DNA of 64,000 bases from Pedobacter psychrotolerans (GCF_004340665.1 NZ_SLWO01000002.1:243587-307586); one strand, 5' to 3'; positions 8,872-18,121 are shown, counted from the stretch's first letter. Numbers and translations are program-made. The notes: generated by a model from the sequence alone, not told the origin.

Positions 8872-10521
8872 ATGAAGAATATTTATCTGAGTATTTGTTT
8901 TAGTATTTTGAGCTTTTTAAATGCTCAGTCACAGGAAAAACTAAGTATCCAGCCAAAAATCGATGCTATATTTAATAAAGATAGCAATCCGAATGGTCCT
9001 GGATGTGCAGTCGCTGTTATCAAAAACGGAAAAGTGATTTTCAAAAATGGATACGGACTAGCGAACCTAGAATATTCAATTCCAATAACAACAGCGAGTG
9101 TATTTGATGTAGCTTCTGTTGCCAAGCAATTTACCGGTTTTGCTATTTCTAACTTAGTTCAACAAGGGAAAATTTCTCTTTCTGATGATATTCGCAAATA
9201 TCTAAATGAAGTCCCTGATTTTGGGCGAAAAATAACAATTAGTGATCTTATTCACCATACAAGTGGCTTAAGGGACTGGCCCGAAACTTTACAAGCAGCC
9301 GGTTGGCGTTATGAAGAATTATGTAGTTTTGAGGACATTATGAATATGGTAAAGCATCAGAAAGAACTAGACTTCGATCCAGGAACAGCTTATTCATATT
9401 CAAATACAGGTTACAATTTATTGGCTGCCATCTTGGAGAAGGTTACCAGTCAATCATTTACCGCCTGGACTGATAAGCATATATTCAAACGGATGGGAAT
9501 GTCGAAATCTTTTTTTTTAAGCGATGATAGCAAGCTGATCAGGAATGAAGCTTATTCCTACTCAACAGATGCCAGTTCTAAATTTACCAAATTGCAAAAT
9601 GTACTGACTGCCTACGGCTCGAGTTCATTGTATACAAACATTAATGATTTGACCAAATGGGTAATCAATTTGCAGGCCGGTATATTGATGAACGATCCGG
9701 TTTACACCCGAATGCTGGAAACTGGATCGTTGAACAGCGGTACTAAAATAAATTACGGTTTCGGGTTGGAAGTTGGAGAAGATCAGGGCCGCAGAACGGT
9801 ATCACATACAGGAGCATGGTCTGGCTATCGCTCTGTTGTTAGATTATACCCAAAAGAAGGATTAGCTATTATAATCCTTTGCAATGGGAATGACGACCAC
9901 ATGATTGTTGACCGTCTAACTGAACTTAGTAAACTTTTACTCCCAGGCAGTAATACAAAGCCACTTTTAGTTACCGAAAAGCAAACACCTGATCTTAAGT
10001 TGGGCTTGGACTTATTAACTAAGTATAGTGGCAAATACAAATGGGGTCCAGGAAATATAACATTTTCAATAGATCATGGACAATTGCAATTTCAATATAC
10101 AGGTGAAGATAAATACCCACTACAAGCTTTAACTGATTCTACTTTCATGCTTGCTGTCGCTGGTCTGCCTGTCACTTTTTCTAAGCCTGTGAATGATCAA
10201 GCGGAAACATTTACTTTTAAATCTATAAAAGGAAAACGAACAATCGCGTTTATACCCACTAAAGCTCAATTATATGACTATTGTGGAATATATTATAGCA
10301 AGGAACTTTTTACACAATACACTGTCGACATTCAAAAGGATAAATTAGTTATTCAACACTTCCGGCGAGGTGATTTTGAACTATCTCCCGATTCAGATAA
10401 CTCTTTTACTTCAGATATAGGAACTATCAGATTTTTAAAAAGCAATGAAAATAGAACGGATAGTTTTTCTTTATCTGGAAGTAAGGTTAAAAACGTGACC
10501 TTCAACAAGATTAGCTTGTGA
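8872..10521 (+). CDS. Secreted beta-lactamase-like serine hydrolase with C-terminal extension
   Basis: About 549 residues from the ATG at 8872, where a signal peptide begins (MKNIYLSICFSILSFLNA); upstream in-frame GTG (8827) and ATG (8851) starts would spoil it. The family PF00144 motifs are present: SVAKQF (SxxK nucleophile), YSNTGYN (YxN) and SHTGAW (HTG in place of KTG). The acyl-serine hydrolase domain ends near residue 350. The remaining 200 residues form a beta-rich extension seen in many Bacteroidota members. The substrate may be D-amino peptides or esters rather than beta-lactams. The gene is flanked by the direct repeats at 8571 and 10980, which suggests it arrived or duplicated as a unit. 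Confidence 0.88.
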   Translation: MKNIYLSICFSILSFLNAQSQEKLSIQPKIDAIFNKDSNPNGPGCAVAVIKNGKVIFKNGYGLANLEYSIPITTASVFDVASVAKQFTGFAISNLVQQGKISLSDDIRKYLNEVPDFGRKITISDLIHHTSGLRDWPETLQAAGWRYEELCSFEDIMNMVKHQKELDFDPGTAYSYSNTGYNLLAAILEKVTSQSFTAWTDKHIFKRMGMSKSFFLSDDSKLIRNEAYSYSTDASSKFTKLQNVLTAYGSSSLYTNINDLTKWVINLQAGILMNDPVYTRMLETGSLNSGTKINYGFGLEVGEDQGRRTVSHTGAWSGYRSVVRLYPKEGLAIIILCNGNDDHMIVDRLTELSKLLLPGSNTKPLLVTEKQTPDLKLGLDLLTKYSGKYKWGPGNITFSIDHGQLQFQYTGEDKYPLQALTDSTFMLAVAGLPVTFSKPVNDQAETFTFKSIKGKRTIAFIPTKAQLYDYCGIYYSKELFTQYTVDIQKDKLVIQHFRRGDFELSPDSDNSFTSDIGTIRFLKSNENRTDSFSLSGSKVKNVTFNKISL

Positions 10522-11357
10522 AGAAGTAAGATAGACGTAAAAAAAAGAATCCCAATTTATTAAGATATCAAACAGAAGATTTACGATAGGATTTTCTAAA
10601 ATTCAAAACTTGTTCCTATATATAGGAAGGCAGGCCGGTCACCCTAGGATTAACTAAATTGCTAAAGAACTGTTACATTCCTATCAAGGAACTGTAACTA
10701 ACTGTTCTATTAAAAAACCCTCGTTATTTAATTAGTTTCAGAGGTGTAACTTAAAGTTTTTCTCCAATAACCCAAACCGCTCCTTAACGATTCTGCCCAA
10801 ACTTGGTTTTTTCCCCTTATTCTCATAAACCCATTCCATTAATCAAACGAAATATTTAGTTTTTGATAATGAGTAAATGACAAAATTTGAGGATAATAAA
10901 TATTTGGTCTCAGCCAGATTTTTCTCTTTGCTGTAACTAGAGAAAAAAAAATTAGAAAGACTGGAGTGGGATGGATTCCTTCGTTTTTTGAGACTGATTT
11001 CTTATTAACCGTTAGTTAGGACTTATCAAAAAACGACCGTTTTTTAATAATTTTCATATTCTCTTAAATAGGTCCTTTTAATCAAAGTCAAGATCTTTTC
11101 TGTCGAATTAAAATTTATGAAGTTAGTTTTAGTAATGGAGATTTGGAACTTACTTCGGTAAAAACCATGCCATGATACATTTCGGATATAATAGAAGATC
11201 GCTAATAAGAATTAAAATATTCAAACGAGCGGAAAAAGGCTAAGGAACAATTTCAAGATCTAACTGGTTTTTTGACTTAAACAAAAGGTGTTTCGACTAA
11301 CTCCATCTTTCAATCAATTCTAACCTTTGTATCACAGAGAAAAAGAAGTGTTGAAAA
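10522..11357. other. Long intergenic region with repeat copy B
   Basis: In 836 bases I see no convincing gene. A 33-residue minus-strand frame at 10738-10839 looks protein-like but cannot be supported. Repeat copy B lies at 10971-11050. The promoter of the cupin operon should be in the last 100 bases. Confidence 0.5.
10971..11050. repeat. Direct repeat, copy B (with TTCGTTTTTTGAGAC core)
   Basis: Bases 10980-11050 match copy A along 71 bases. The upstream ATGGATTCC joins a core, TTCGTTTTTTGAGAC, that recurs at 18251-18265 (one change) and 21194-21208 (identical). The palindrome arms are at 11023-11035 and 11038-11050, with one mismatch. Confidence 0.65.
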
Positions 11358-11789
11358 ATGGAAAAAGTTAAAATTCATAAAGCCGGAAGCCTTCCAACTA
11401 ACCAAGCAACAGAAATCAGTTTCACAGGCGAAGTTTTAATCAGCAATTATTTTGAGTGCGAAAACCCAAGCAAACTAATAGTCGCCTCCGTTACTTTCAA
11501 ACCTGGTTCACGTACCCCTTGGAAAATAAACCCTTTTGGCCAAACGCTTATCATAATCAATGGTATAGGTTGGGCACAATGTGAAGATGTAGTTGAGATT
11601 AGATCTGGCCACATCGTGCAATTTCCGGAAGGGAAAAAGCACTGGGATGGCGCAACTTTTAATCACACACTTTCTTACATTGCTCTTCACGAATCTAAAA
11701 ATGCAAACGCTGTGCAGTTTCTAGAAAAAGTACCAAATGAAGAATATTCAAAAGGACAAACTCTTCTCAATCAAAATCCTAACGAGTAA
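11358..11789 (+). CDS. Cupin-domain protein of the mandelonitrile-lyase-like group, with two metal ligands missing
   Basis: The 143-residue single-domain cupin has the typical strand order with FKPGSRTPWKINPFGQTLII and GHIVQFPEGKKHWDGAT. In relatives of the manganese hydroxynitrile lyase type, the first motif is W-H-T-H-P-x-G-Q and the ligands are two His, Gln and His. Here the two His are Lys56 and Asn58, while Gln62 and His95 remain. Metal binding is therefore doubtful and the protein may be non-catalytic or may bind a different ligand. It leads an operon with an oxidoreductase (18 bases later) and an AraC regulator, which suggests small-molecule or aldehyde/quinone metabolism. Confidence 0.82.
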   Translation: MEKVKIHKAGSLPTNQATEISFTGEVLISNYFECENPSKLIVASVTFKPGSRTPWKINPFGQTLIIINGIGWAQCEDVVEIRSGHIVQFPEGKKHWDGATFNHTLSYIALHESKNANAVQFLEKVPNEEYSKGQTLLNQNPNE

Positions 11790-11807
11790 TTTATTCAAAA
11801 GAAAAAA

Positions 11808-12779
11808 ATGTTTATGAAAGCAATTAGAATTAGCGAATTCGGACTACCGAAAGTAATGGAATTAAAAGAAATAGACAGGCCTGTTCCAAAATCAGATGAA
11901 ATTTTGGTGAAAGTGTATGCAAGCGGCATAAATCCTGTAGATCTTGTGATACGTGCTGGCAGTAATCCTGCGCTAAGCTATAATCTCAGCTTGCCGATGA
12001 CGCTTGGTTGGGATACAGCAGGTATTATAGAAGAATTAGGAGATGAAGTAGCCGGATTTCAAAAAGGAGATGCCGTTTATGGGGTGCCAAATTTTCCAGG
12101 TGACGGGAGCTATGCAGAATATGTTGTTGCAAAAGCATCACAATTTGCACTTAAACCAAAGAATATTTGTTTTAATGATGCAGCAGGAATTCCATTGGCC
12201 GCGCTTACTGCGTGGACTGCTATGTTTGAATTTGGAAAATTAAAAATGGGTCAACGGATTTTAATTCAAGGTGCATCAGGAAGTGTGGGTGGTTTTGCTG
12301 TGCAGTTTGCAAAATCAATGGGTGCGTATGTAATAGGAACGGCGTCGGCAGATAGCTTTGATTATCTTAGACAAATCGGCGCAGATGAATTCATTGACTA
12401 CAAAACACAGAAATTTGAAGACTTAGTATCGGAAGTCGATATTGTATTAGAGGTTTCATCAGTTCGTGATAATAATGAAAGGTTAAAATCCGTAAAAGTC
12501 TTAAAGAAAAATGGTATTTTGGTTAGCGTAAATACCGATTTTGCGTTTAATGATGAAGTACTTCAAGCACTTGACAGAAAGAATGGTAAAGGCGAACTAT
12601 CCGCCAACCAGCCAAGAAAAAAATGGTTGGAAGAAATCAAAAAACTTATAGAAACGGAAAAAGTAAACGTTCCAAAAGGTGTAGTTTTTCCATTGGAGAA
12701 TGCAATTGAAGCCCATAGTTTAATGGAAAGCAAATCTGCTAAAGGAAAAATGATATTACAGGTAAGAAAAGAGAATTAA
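11808..12779 (+). CDS. Zinc-independent MDR-family NADP(H) quinone oxidoreductase-like protein
   Basis: The 323-residue protein is a medium-chain dehydrogenase/reductase of the quinone-reductase type. The N-terminal GroES-like part (MKAIRISEFGLPKVMELKEI, then VYASGINPVDL and GWDTAGII) is followed by the Rossmann part with ILIQGASGSVGGFAVQFAKS. No structural zinc Cys cluster is present. An alternative start is the ATG at 11814 (MKAIR), which matches the family better than MFMKAIR. It sits between the cupin gene and the AraC gene with gaps of 18 and 4 bases, so the three form an operon. It probably reduces an enone or quinone using NADPH; the substrate is unknown. Confidence 0.9.
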   Translation: MFMKAIRISEFGLPKVMELKEIDRPVPKSDEILVKVYASGINPVDLVIRAGSNPALSYNLSLPMTLGWDTAGIIEELGDEVAGFQKGDAVYGVPNFPGDGSYAEYVVAKASQFALKPKNICFNDAAGIPLAALTAWTAMFEFGKLKMGQRILIQGASGSVGGFAVQFAKSMGAYVIGTASADSFDYLRQIGADEFIDYKTQKFEDLVSEVDIVLEVSSVRDNNERLKSVKVLKKNGILVSVNTDFAFNDEVLQALDRKNGKGELSANQPRKKWLEEIKKLIETEKVNVPKGVVFPLENAIEAHSLMESKSAKGKMILQVRKEN

Positions 12780-12783
12780 AAAA

Positions 12784-13695
12784 ATGAAGCACATTAAAAG
12801 CATCAGCGAATTTCACGAATACACTAATCTGCCCAAACCCGACCATCCGTTAATTAGCGTTATAGATGTTGCAGATGCAATTCCGGATTCACATAGTAGC
12901 AATTCAGCGCATTTGGTATTGGATTTTTATTCGATCGCTGTCAAAAGAATGCACAATGTAAAAGTAAAATACGGACAGCAACCGTTTGATTTTAACGAAG
13001 GTGTGATGTCTTTTATGTCGCCCAAGCAAGTGTTTAGTATGACCACTGACAACACAGACGAAGTAGTAAAAAAATCAGGATGGGCTATTTATATCCATCC
13101 TGATTTCATTTGGAATACATCTTTGGCAAAGACGATCAATAAATATAATTTTTGGGATTATACACTAAACGAAGCGCTGTTTCTCTCCGAAAAAGAGGAG
13201 GCAACCATCAACCATATTATTCAAAATATTAGAAGGGAGACGCAATCCAACATTGACAAATTCAGCAAACAAATAATTATCTCGCAGATTGAAACCCTTT
13301 TGAATTACGCTGATAGATTTTACAGCCGTCAGTTTATTACAAGAGAAAAAAGTAACCACCAAATATTGGAAGATTTTGAAATTATAATAAACGATTATTT
13401 CAACCGGGAAAATTTAATTGATGAAGGTTTACCAACCGTTCAACACATTGCACAACAATTGAATGTTTCCCCAAAATATCTTTCCAGTTTATTACAAATG
13501 CTGACCGGACAAACTACGCAGCAACTTATACACGATAAACTGATTGAGAAAGCGAAAGAAAAATTATCTACATCACAACTTACGATTAGTGAAATCTCCT
13601 ATTCATTGGGGTTCGAACATATCCAGTCATTCAGCAAACTTTTTAAAACAAAAACAAATCTTTCGCCAAAAGAATTCAGACAGTCGTTTAACTAA
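12784..13695 (+). CDS. AraC-family transcriptional regulator
   Basis: The 303-residue regulator has a cupin-like sensing N-terminal half and a C-terminal AraC double HTH from about residue 205. The first HTH is TVQHIAQQLNVSPKYLSSLLQML and the second is TISEISYSLGFEHIQSFSKLFK, ending in TNLSPKEFRQS. The gene begins four bases after the oxidoreductase stop, so it belongs to that operon and probably regulates it. The N-terminal type (SPKQVFSM, GWAIYIHPDFIW) is common in Bacteroidota regulators of oxidoreductase genes. The ligand is unknown. Confidence 0.92.
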   Translation: MKHIKSISEFHEYTNLPKPDHPLISVIDVADAIPDSHSSNSAHLVLDFYSIAVKRMHNVKVKYGQQPFDFNEGVMSFMSPKQVFSMTTDNTDEVVKKSGWAIYIHPDFIWNTSLAKTINKYNFWDYTLNEALFLSEKEEATINHIIQNIRRETQSNIDKFSKQIIISQIETLLNYADRFYSRQFITREKSNHQILEDFEIIINDYFNRENLIDEGLPTVQHIAQQLNVSPKYLSSLLQMLTGQTTQQLIHDKLIEKAKEKLSTSQLTISEISYSLGFEHIQSFSKLFKTKTNLSPKEFRQSFN

Positions 13696-14133
13696 AAAAC
13701 ATACACTTTCTGCAACGGCCACCACCGTTTTTTATAAAAGTAAATTCTTTAAGCATTCATAAGGCTATATAAAATTGTAGTTCAAATTATAGCGTAGTTA
13801 GTTTTTACAATAATGATAATTCTGATGTAAAAAACATAAATCTTCTTTTGATGATGTACATGATAATTCCCTCTTTAGATTAATCTGTAATATCATGTTG
13901 TATAAATTTAAGCAAGTCGCTTTTTTGAGAATACACAAGTCTGTGCAGGCGTTAAAAGGGAAAACCTTTTTAATCCAGCTTGTCAGTGTGACAAGTGATA
14001 TATCAAACTCAGCAGATAGTTCCCGTTAGAAAAAAGGCGTTCTTCATGACAGCTGATGAGCTGCGTATGTGAAATTTCATTTTTAAATATTATAAAATAC
14101 ACTATATTAGTATTTAAACTACAAATTATAACT
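13696..14133. other. Intergenic region upstream of the astacin gene
   Basis: There are 438 bases without a convincing frame. The promoter of the astacin gene should lie at the right end; no consensus was found. Confidence 0.5.
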
Positions 14134-14976
14134 ATGAAAAAGACAAATTTAATTGCGCTATCTTTTATGGGATTGCTATTGCTCTCACAGGGGTGCAAAA
14201 AAACAGACAACAATGCGCAACCAGTTTCAGCGGAACAAAACCCTGCTGGAAAAAATGTGGAATTGAGACAGGGCTACTATCTGGGTTCGTTAATCAGTTA
14301 CGAGCGAATTGACGGTAGAAACATTTTTAATGGCGATATGGTTATTCCGGATGAACAGATTACCATAAAACTCCCGGAAGTTACAACCGAAGGACACGGC
14401 CCGGCAGGAGCATATAAGTGGCCAAACCACAAAGTTTCATATAGATTTGCCGCTGGATTTACCACTGCTCAAACAAACACTATCTTAACCGCCATGGCCG
14501 ACTGGACCGCAAAATCCGGAATTATCTTTGAGGCTGTAACTTCGGGCTATTACCTGACTATACAGCCAGGAAGCGCGAACAATTGCACTGTAGGCTATGT
14601 AAGCGGGGCAACAATGAATCTTTCAAATCCAGAAGCAAAAGGCATTGTCGTTCATGAGCTGGGGCATGCCATCGGGTTACATCATGAGCAGCTTCGTGCA
14701 GATCGTGATGCTTACATCTCTGTAAAATGGGATAATATAACTACATCAGCACAATCTGGATATAATAAACTTACAGGCATGAACTATGGTGGGACGACTT
14801 TTGACATCAGTTCTATTATGCTATATGGATCATACAATGGATATGGCGCGATAAATAGTAGTCTTCCAACCACGACACGATTGGATGGTTCCACCTGGAT
14901 CGATAATTCCTGGAGTGGTACAAAATCCCCTTCCACCAAAGATGCCAGCTGGGTGAAAACCATTTACGGCATTTAA
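14134..14976 (+). CDS. Astacin-like (M12A) metalloprotease lipoprotein
   Basis: The 280-residue protein starts at the ATG at 14134; the frame runs further upstream without a good start. It has a lipoprotein signal with lipobox LSQGC (Cys21). The astacin zinc site is complete: HELGHAIGLHHE, that is His174, Glu175, His178 and His184, followed by a DRD run like other astacins. The Met-turn is SIMLY (Ser227-Met229-Tyr231). Astacins cleave peptides outside the cell or at the outer membrane. The prodomain is short. The gene stands alone and is followed by a strong hairpin. Confidence 0.93.
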   Translation: MKKTNLIALSFMGLLLLSQGCKKTDNNAQPVSAEQNPAGKNVELRQGYYLGSLISYERIDGRNIFNGDMVIPDEQITIKLPEVTTEGHGPAGAYKWPNHKVSYRFAAGFTTAQTNTILTAMADWTAKSGIIFEAVTSGYYLTIQPGSANNCTVGYVSGATMNLSNPEAKGIVVHELGHAIGLHHEQLRADRDAYISVKWDNITTSAQSGYNKLTGMNYGGTTFDISSIMLYGSYNGYGAINSSLPTTTRLDGSTWIDNSWSGTKSPSTKDASWVKTIYGI

Positions 14977-14983
14977 TGATCTG

Positions 14984-15045
14984 CAGGCACAGGAATTTTC
15001 TATAAAAGGCGAAATGCATATTTCACTGTAAAATTCTTGTGCCTG
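14984..15045 (+). terminator. Terminator hairpin after the astacin gene
   Basis: The arms CAGGCACAGGAATTTT (14984-14999) and AAAATTCTTGTGCCTG (15030-15045) pair over 16 bases with one G-U, and a small nested hairpin fills the loop. It lies eight bases after the stop codon. No long T-run follows, so an intrinsic terminator or RNA-end role is probable but not certain. Confidence 0.6.
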
Positions 15046-15177
15046 ATTATCCAACTATATTCACCGTTACTTGCTTAGATCATTAACGTTTTGAAATAGC
15101 ATGTTTTTTTTCAAATTAGGCTATTTAAGTCGTTTTTCAAAGTATGAATATGGTTCGTTTAATGAGATAGATTGTAC

Positions 15178-15543
15178 TCAAGCGCTAAGGAGTTCTTTGA
15201 TATGGAACAAAAGTTGGCTACTTTCGAATGGCTTTCCGATAATGCCATCTGCAAGGCAGCCTATTTGGGAGATATCGTCATAACTCAATCCAGTAAGTAA
15301 CAGCACCGGAATATAGGCGGTTGAATCGCTGTTTTTGAGCTCATCGCAAATGGTCCTGCCGTCGGCATCTCCCAGGTTTATATCGAGGATAATAAGATCA
15401 GGGTTAAAATCTACGATAACTTCATAAATTGATTGATGTTGAGAGGATGATCTGACTTCAAAATTTTCCTGATAAAGAAAAGCTTCAAGGGCTTCAAGCA
15501 ATGAAAGATCGTCATCAATTACCAAAATTTTGTTTTTGGTCAT
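15178..15543 (-). CDS. Single-domain response regulator (CheY-like receiver)
   Basis: About 121 residues from the ATG at 15543 (MTKNKILVIDDDL); a longer frame to 15567 adds eight residues. The receiver has the acidic pocket DDD, the phospho-acceptor Asp in LIILDINLGDADG, the Thr in PVLLLTG, and the conserved Lys in IIGKPFE. No output domain is attached. No histidine kinase is adjacent, so its partner is elsewhere; free receivers like this act as phospho-relays or through protein-protein contacts. It is convergent with the astacin gene. Confidence 0.9.
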   Translation of the reverse strand: MTKNKILVIDDDLSLLEALEAFLYQENFEVRSSSQHQSIYEVIVDFNPDLIILDINLGDADGRTICDELKNSDSTAYIPVLLLTGLSYDDISQIGCLADGIIGKPFESSQLLFHIKELLSA

Positions 15544-15729
15544 AATACCTTCTTTAAATATAGTCACAAATGTAGTGTAAAATGTTAAGCTTTAATCTAA
15601 GTGCTACGGATGTTGTTATTGGAATTTTGTTTAGATGTATCATATTATTTACATCTGCGCGAACATTGAGTTTTATTTTTTTTGAAAATTAATGTTCTAG
15701 ATTTTTACCTTAGTATAATATAACAGAAT

Positions 15730-16002
15730 ATGACCGAAAGCGAATATTACACTTTGCTAAAAAAAGGCGTCTTATTGCATTGCGGAATTGACGAAATTAG
15801 TGATAGTTCCTTTAAGGTGATCTCAATTCGGATATTTGAGCAGGATCAGAATTATGTTTCAATAAGCTCTATTAGAAGATTTTTTTGTCCCTTACCGCAC
15901 ACTAGTGAAGTTTTACCATTTGTACTGAATAGCTTTTGCCAGTTTATAGGTTATGATGATTGGTTAAGTTTTAAGAAAAATATACAGGTGTCGTTAAATT
16001 AA
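15730..16002 (+). CDS. Small protein of unknown function with a GYDDW-type C-terminal motif
   Basis: The 90-residue protein has no signal peptide. The second half (SIRRFFCPLPHTSEVLPFVLNSFCQFIGYDDWLSFKK) resembles a short, uncharacterised segment that recurs in Bacteroidota proteins: an RRFF-P segment, a short helix, then a G-F/Y-x-x-W-x-x-F ending. There are three Cys (in LHCG, FFCP and SFCQF). The neighbours give no function: a receiver gene is divergent on its left and an Old Yellow Enzyme gene follows 492 bases later. The start is ATG, with an A-rich upstream region. Moderately sure it is a real gene; its function is unknown. Confidence 0.5.
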   Translation: MTESEYYTLLKKGVLLHCGIDEISDSSFKVISIRIFEQDQNYVSISSIRRFFCPLPHTSEVLPFVLNSFCQFIGYDDWLSFKKNIQVSLN

Positions 16003-16494
16003 TAGACGTTGAAACATGATATTATTTCAACCCAAGATTTCTATAATTTACGAATCAACATTTGATTTACTTATGTCAGAAAGTTTGACTATAGCATTGA
16101 CAGTAACAGTACTGTACTAATAAGAAAACAATACGCAAGCTTTACGAATATTTATAAATCACTTACTTCATTTGAACAATGAAATGTCGATCAAAGAATG
16201 GTTGTATTTTCGGTAAATGCAGTGCTGGAGAGGCTTCAGTCATTAGGGCAGATTAACCGGTAGATAAGAATGCCAAATAATGATTTTACAATGGTCAGAT
16301 TAAGGGCGCATGATCTGAAAACCACTATTTCCAATATGGGTTTTTACCTCTGGTGGAACGACGTTTAGATCTTCTTGGAAATCGGGACTCAAAGAGTATA
16401 AAAATTAAAAAAGTCTTAAATGAGTTGAGCGATCTATTCACCATAGCTTTAACTTAGGCAAAAACAATCTTAAAAAAACACAACTTTAAAAAAA
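16003..16494. other. Intergenic region with possible gene relic
   Basis: Several short, protein-like stretches occur in different frames. One is VLERLQSLGQINR before a stop, and later there is FLPLVERRLDLLGNRDSKSI. Frame changes and stops separate them, so this may be a decayed gene, but I cannot name the family. The Old Yellow Enzyme promoter lies at the right end. Confidence 0.3.
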
Positions 16495-17553
16495 ATGAAC
16501 TTATTCTCATCGCTAAACCTTCGGGATCTTACCTTGAAAAATAGAATAGTCGTATCGCCAATGCAGCAATATAGTGCCAAAGATGGAATACCTGGCCATT
16601 GGCATCTGGTGCATTTGGGCAGTCGGGCAGTGGGTGGCGCAGGGCTTATCATAACCGAATGCACGGCTGTTTCTCCTGATGGTCTTGCAACTTTAAGTGA
16701 TGTAGGGATATGGAATGATGAACAAATGGAAGGCTGGAAAACAATTGTAAATTTTGTTCATGAGCAAGATTCGAAAATCGGGATCCAACTGTGGCATTCA
16801 GGGGGTAAGGGAAGTCTTTCTCACCCGAATATGGGCATGAAGCCACTTTCCCGTCAGGAAGGGGGATGGACGGTTAAATCTTGCTCTGCAACGATAATGA
16901 ATGGTGTAACTCCTCAGGAATTGACTGTTGGTGAAATTCTGGATTTGCAAACTAAGTTTGTGGAAGCGGCACTTCGCTCGGTTGAGGCAGGATTTGATAC
17001 CATTGAACTACACGCTGGTCACGGTTATTTGTTTCATCAGTTTTATTCTGCACTTATCAATAAAAGGACGGATAAATATGGAGGTTCTCTGGAGAACAGA
17101 ATTCGCTTTTTGGTTGAGACCGTCCAGGCAGTCAGGAACGCAATTCCACAGGGAATGCCGCTTATGGTAAGGATTTCTGCAGTAGATTATGTGGATGGGC
17201 CTGAGGGATGGAAGTTGGATGATAGTATAGCGCTTTCAGAAATTCTGAAGGAAAATGGGGTTGATTTTATTACTGCTTCTGGTGGTGGCTTTACAAATGT
17301 TAGCAAAGACAAGGTGTACCCGGGTTATCAAGTACCATTTGCCACAGCCATAAAAGGGCAAGTTGGGGTGATGACAGGTGCAGTGGGCATGATTACGGAC
17401 GCTGTACAGGCAAATGATATCATAGTCAATGGACAGGCCGATCTGACGATTATTGCCAGGGCGCATCTGCGGGATCCCTATTTTGCTATCCATTCAGCAA
17501 AAGAACTTGATATCGAAACCGCTATTCCATGGCAATATAAAAGAGGGTTTTAA
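16495..17553 (+). CDS. NADH:flavin oxidoreductase / Old Yellow Enzyme family
   Basis: The 352-residue protein is a TIM-barrel FMN enzyme of the YqjM-like branch. It shows LFSSLNLRDLTLKNRIVVSPMQQYS at the FMN-binding start, TECTAVSPDG, IQLWHSGGKG, and the active-site region HAGHGYLFHQFYSALINKR with the RTDKYGGSLENR motif. The end IIARAHLRDPYFAI is also typical. Such enzymes reduce activated C=C bonds of enones and quinones with NAD(P)H. The next gene (17 bases later) encodes a small monooxygenase-like protein, and the pair probably acts on a reactive aromatic or quinone compound. Confidence 0.93.
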   Translation: MNLFSSLNLRDLTLKNRIVVSPMQQYSAKDGIPGHWHLVHLGSRAVGGAGLIITECTAVSPDGLATLSDVGIWNDEQMEGWKTIVNFVHEQDSKIGIQLWHSGGKGSLSHPNMGMKPLSRQEGGWTVKSCSATIMNGVTPQELTVGEILDLQTKFVEAALRSVEAGFDTIELHAGHGYLFHQFYSALINKRTDKYGGSLENRIRFLVETVQAVRNAIPQGMPLMVRISAVDYVDGPEGWKLDDSIALSEILKENGVDFITASGGGFTNVSKDKVYPGYQVPFATAIKGQVGVMTGAVGMITDAVQANDIIVNGQADLTIIARAHLRDPYFAIHSAKELDIETAIPWQYKRGF

Positions 17554-17569
17554 TTAATAGCATATCTAC

Positions 17570-18121
17570 ATGGAAAAACAAGGGGCATCTGTTGTAATTA
17601 CCCATCACATTCTGGAGGGTAAAGAGAAAGAATATGAGAAATGGCTAGATGAAATTGTACCCATGTCAAAGCATTCTCGTGGGTTTATCGATCTTCAGAT
17701 TGTAAGACCCATACCCAAGTTGACATTTGTTTATACCGTTATCATCCGATACGATACCATTGATAATCTAAAAAACTGGATGGAATCACCAGCTAGGGAG
17801 GCGCTAATTGAAAAGGTAAGTCCATTTTTCAGAAAACACGATAGATATCAGGTAAAATCCGGGCTGGATTTTCTTTTCAATGCAGAGAACGAGGGTACAA
17901 AGGTTCCTGTCCGCTGGAAACAGTATTTGGTAACCTGGTCTGCCATCTATCCGCTAAGTATATTAATCCCTTTATTGATTTTCCCTATCCTGCACGCCAT
18001 TCAAATTACTACTAATCATTATTTTGATGCGCTGGTCAGCTCAGGAGTTATCGTCTTCCTAATGGTTTATGTCGTTATGCCCAATTATACCAGGCTCATA
18101 AAAAAATGGCTTTATAAATAA
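17570..18121 (+). CDS. Antibiotic-biosynthesis-monooxygenase-type protein with two membrane helices
   Basis: The 183-residue protein has an ABM (ferredoxin-like barrel) domain in residues 5-95 (ASVVITHHILEGKEKEYEKW, SRGFIDLQIVRP, FVYTVIIRYD), then two C-terminal membrane helices (VTWSAIYPLSILIPLLIF and SSGVIVFLMVYVVM). ABM domains oxidise or bind small aromatic or quinone compounds; the membrane anchor would hold it at the inner membrane. It is translationally close to the Old Yellow Enzyme gene and likely works with it. No heme-binding or catalytic residue can be assigned from the sequence alone. Confidence 0.78.
   Translation: MEKQGASVVITHHILEGKEKEYEKWLDEIVPMSKHSRGFIDLQIVRPIPKLTFVYTVIIRYDTIDNLKNWMESPAREALIEKVSPFFRKHDRYQVKSGLDFLFNAENEGTKVPVRWKQYLVTWSAIYPLSILIPLLIFPILHAIQITTNHYFDALVSSGVIVFLMVYVVMPNYTRLIKKWLYK

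Noticed and set aside
8872..10521. Antibiotic-resistance beta-lactamase
   Set aside because: The SxxK/YxN/HTG pattern marks the broad PF00144 family, most of whose Bacteroidota members are not shown to act on beta-lactams.
10738..10839. Minus-strand frame of 33 residues reading MEWVYENKGKKPSLG
   Set aside because: It looks protein-like but has no upstream signal, no neighbour link and no recognisable family; it could be a relic.
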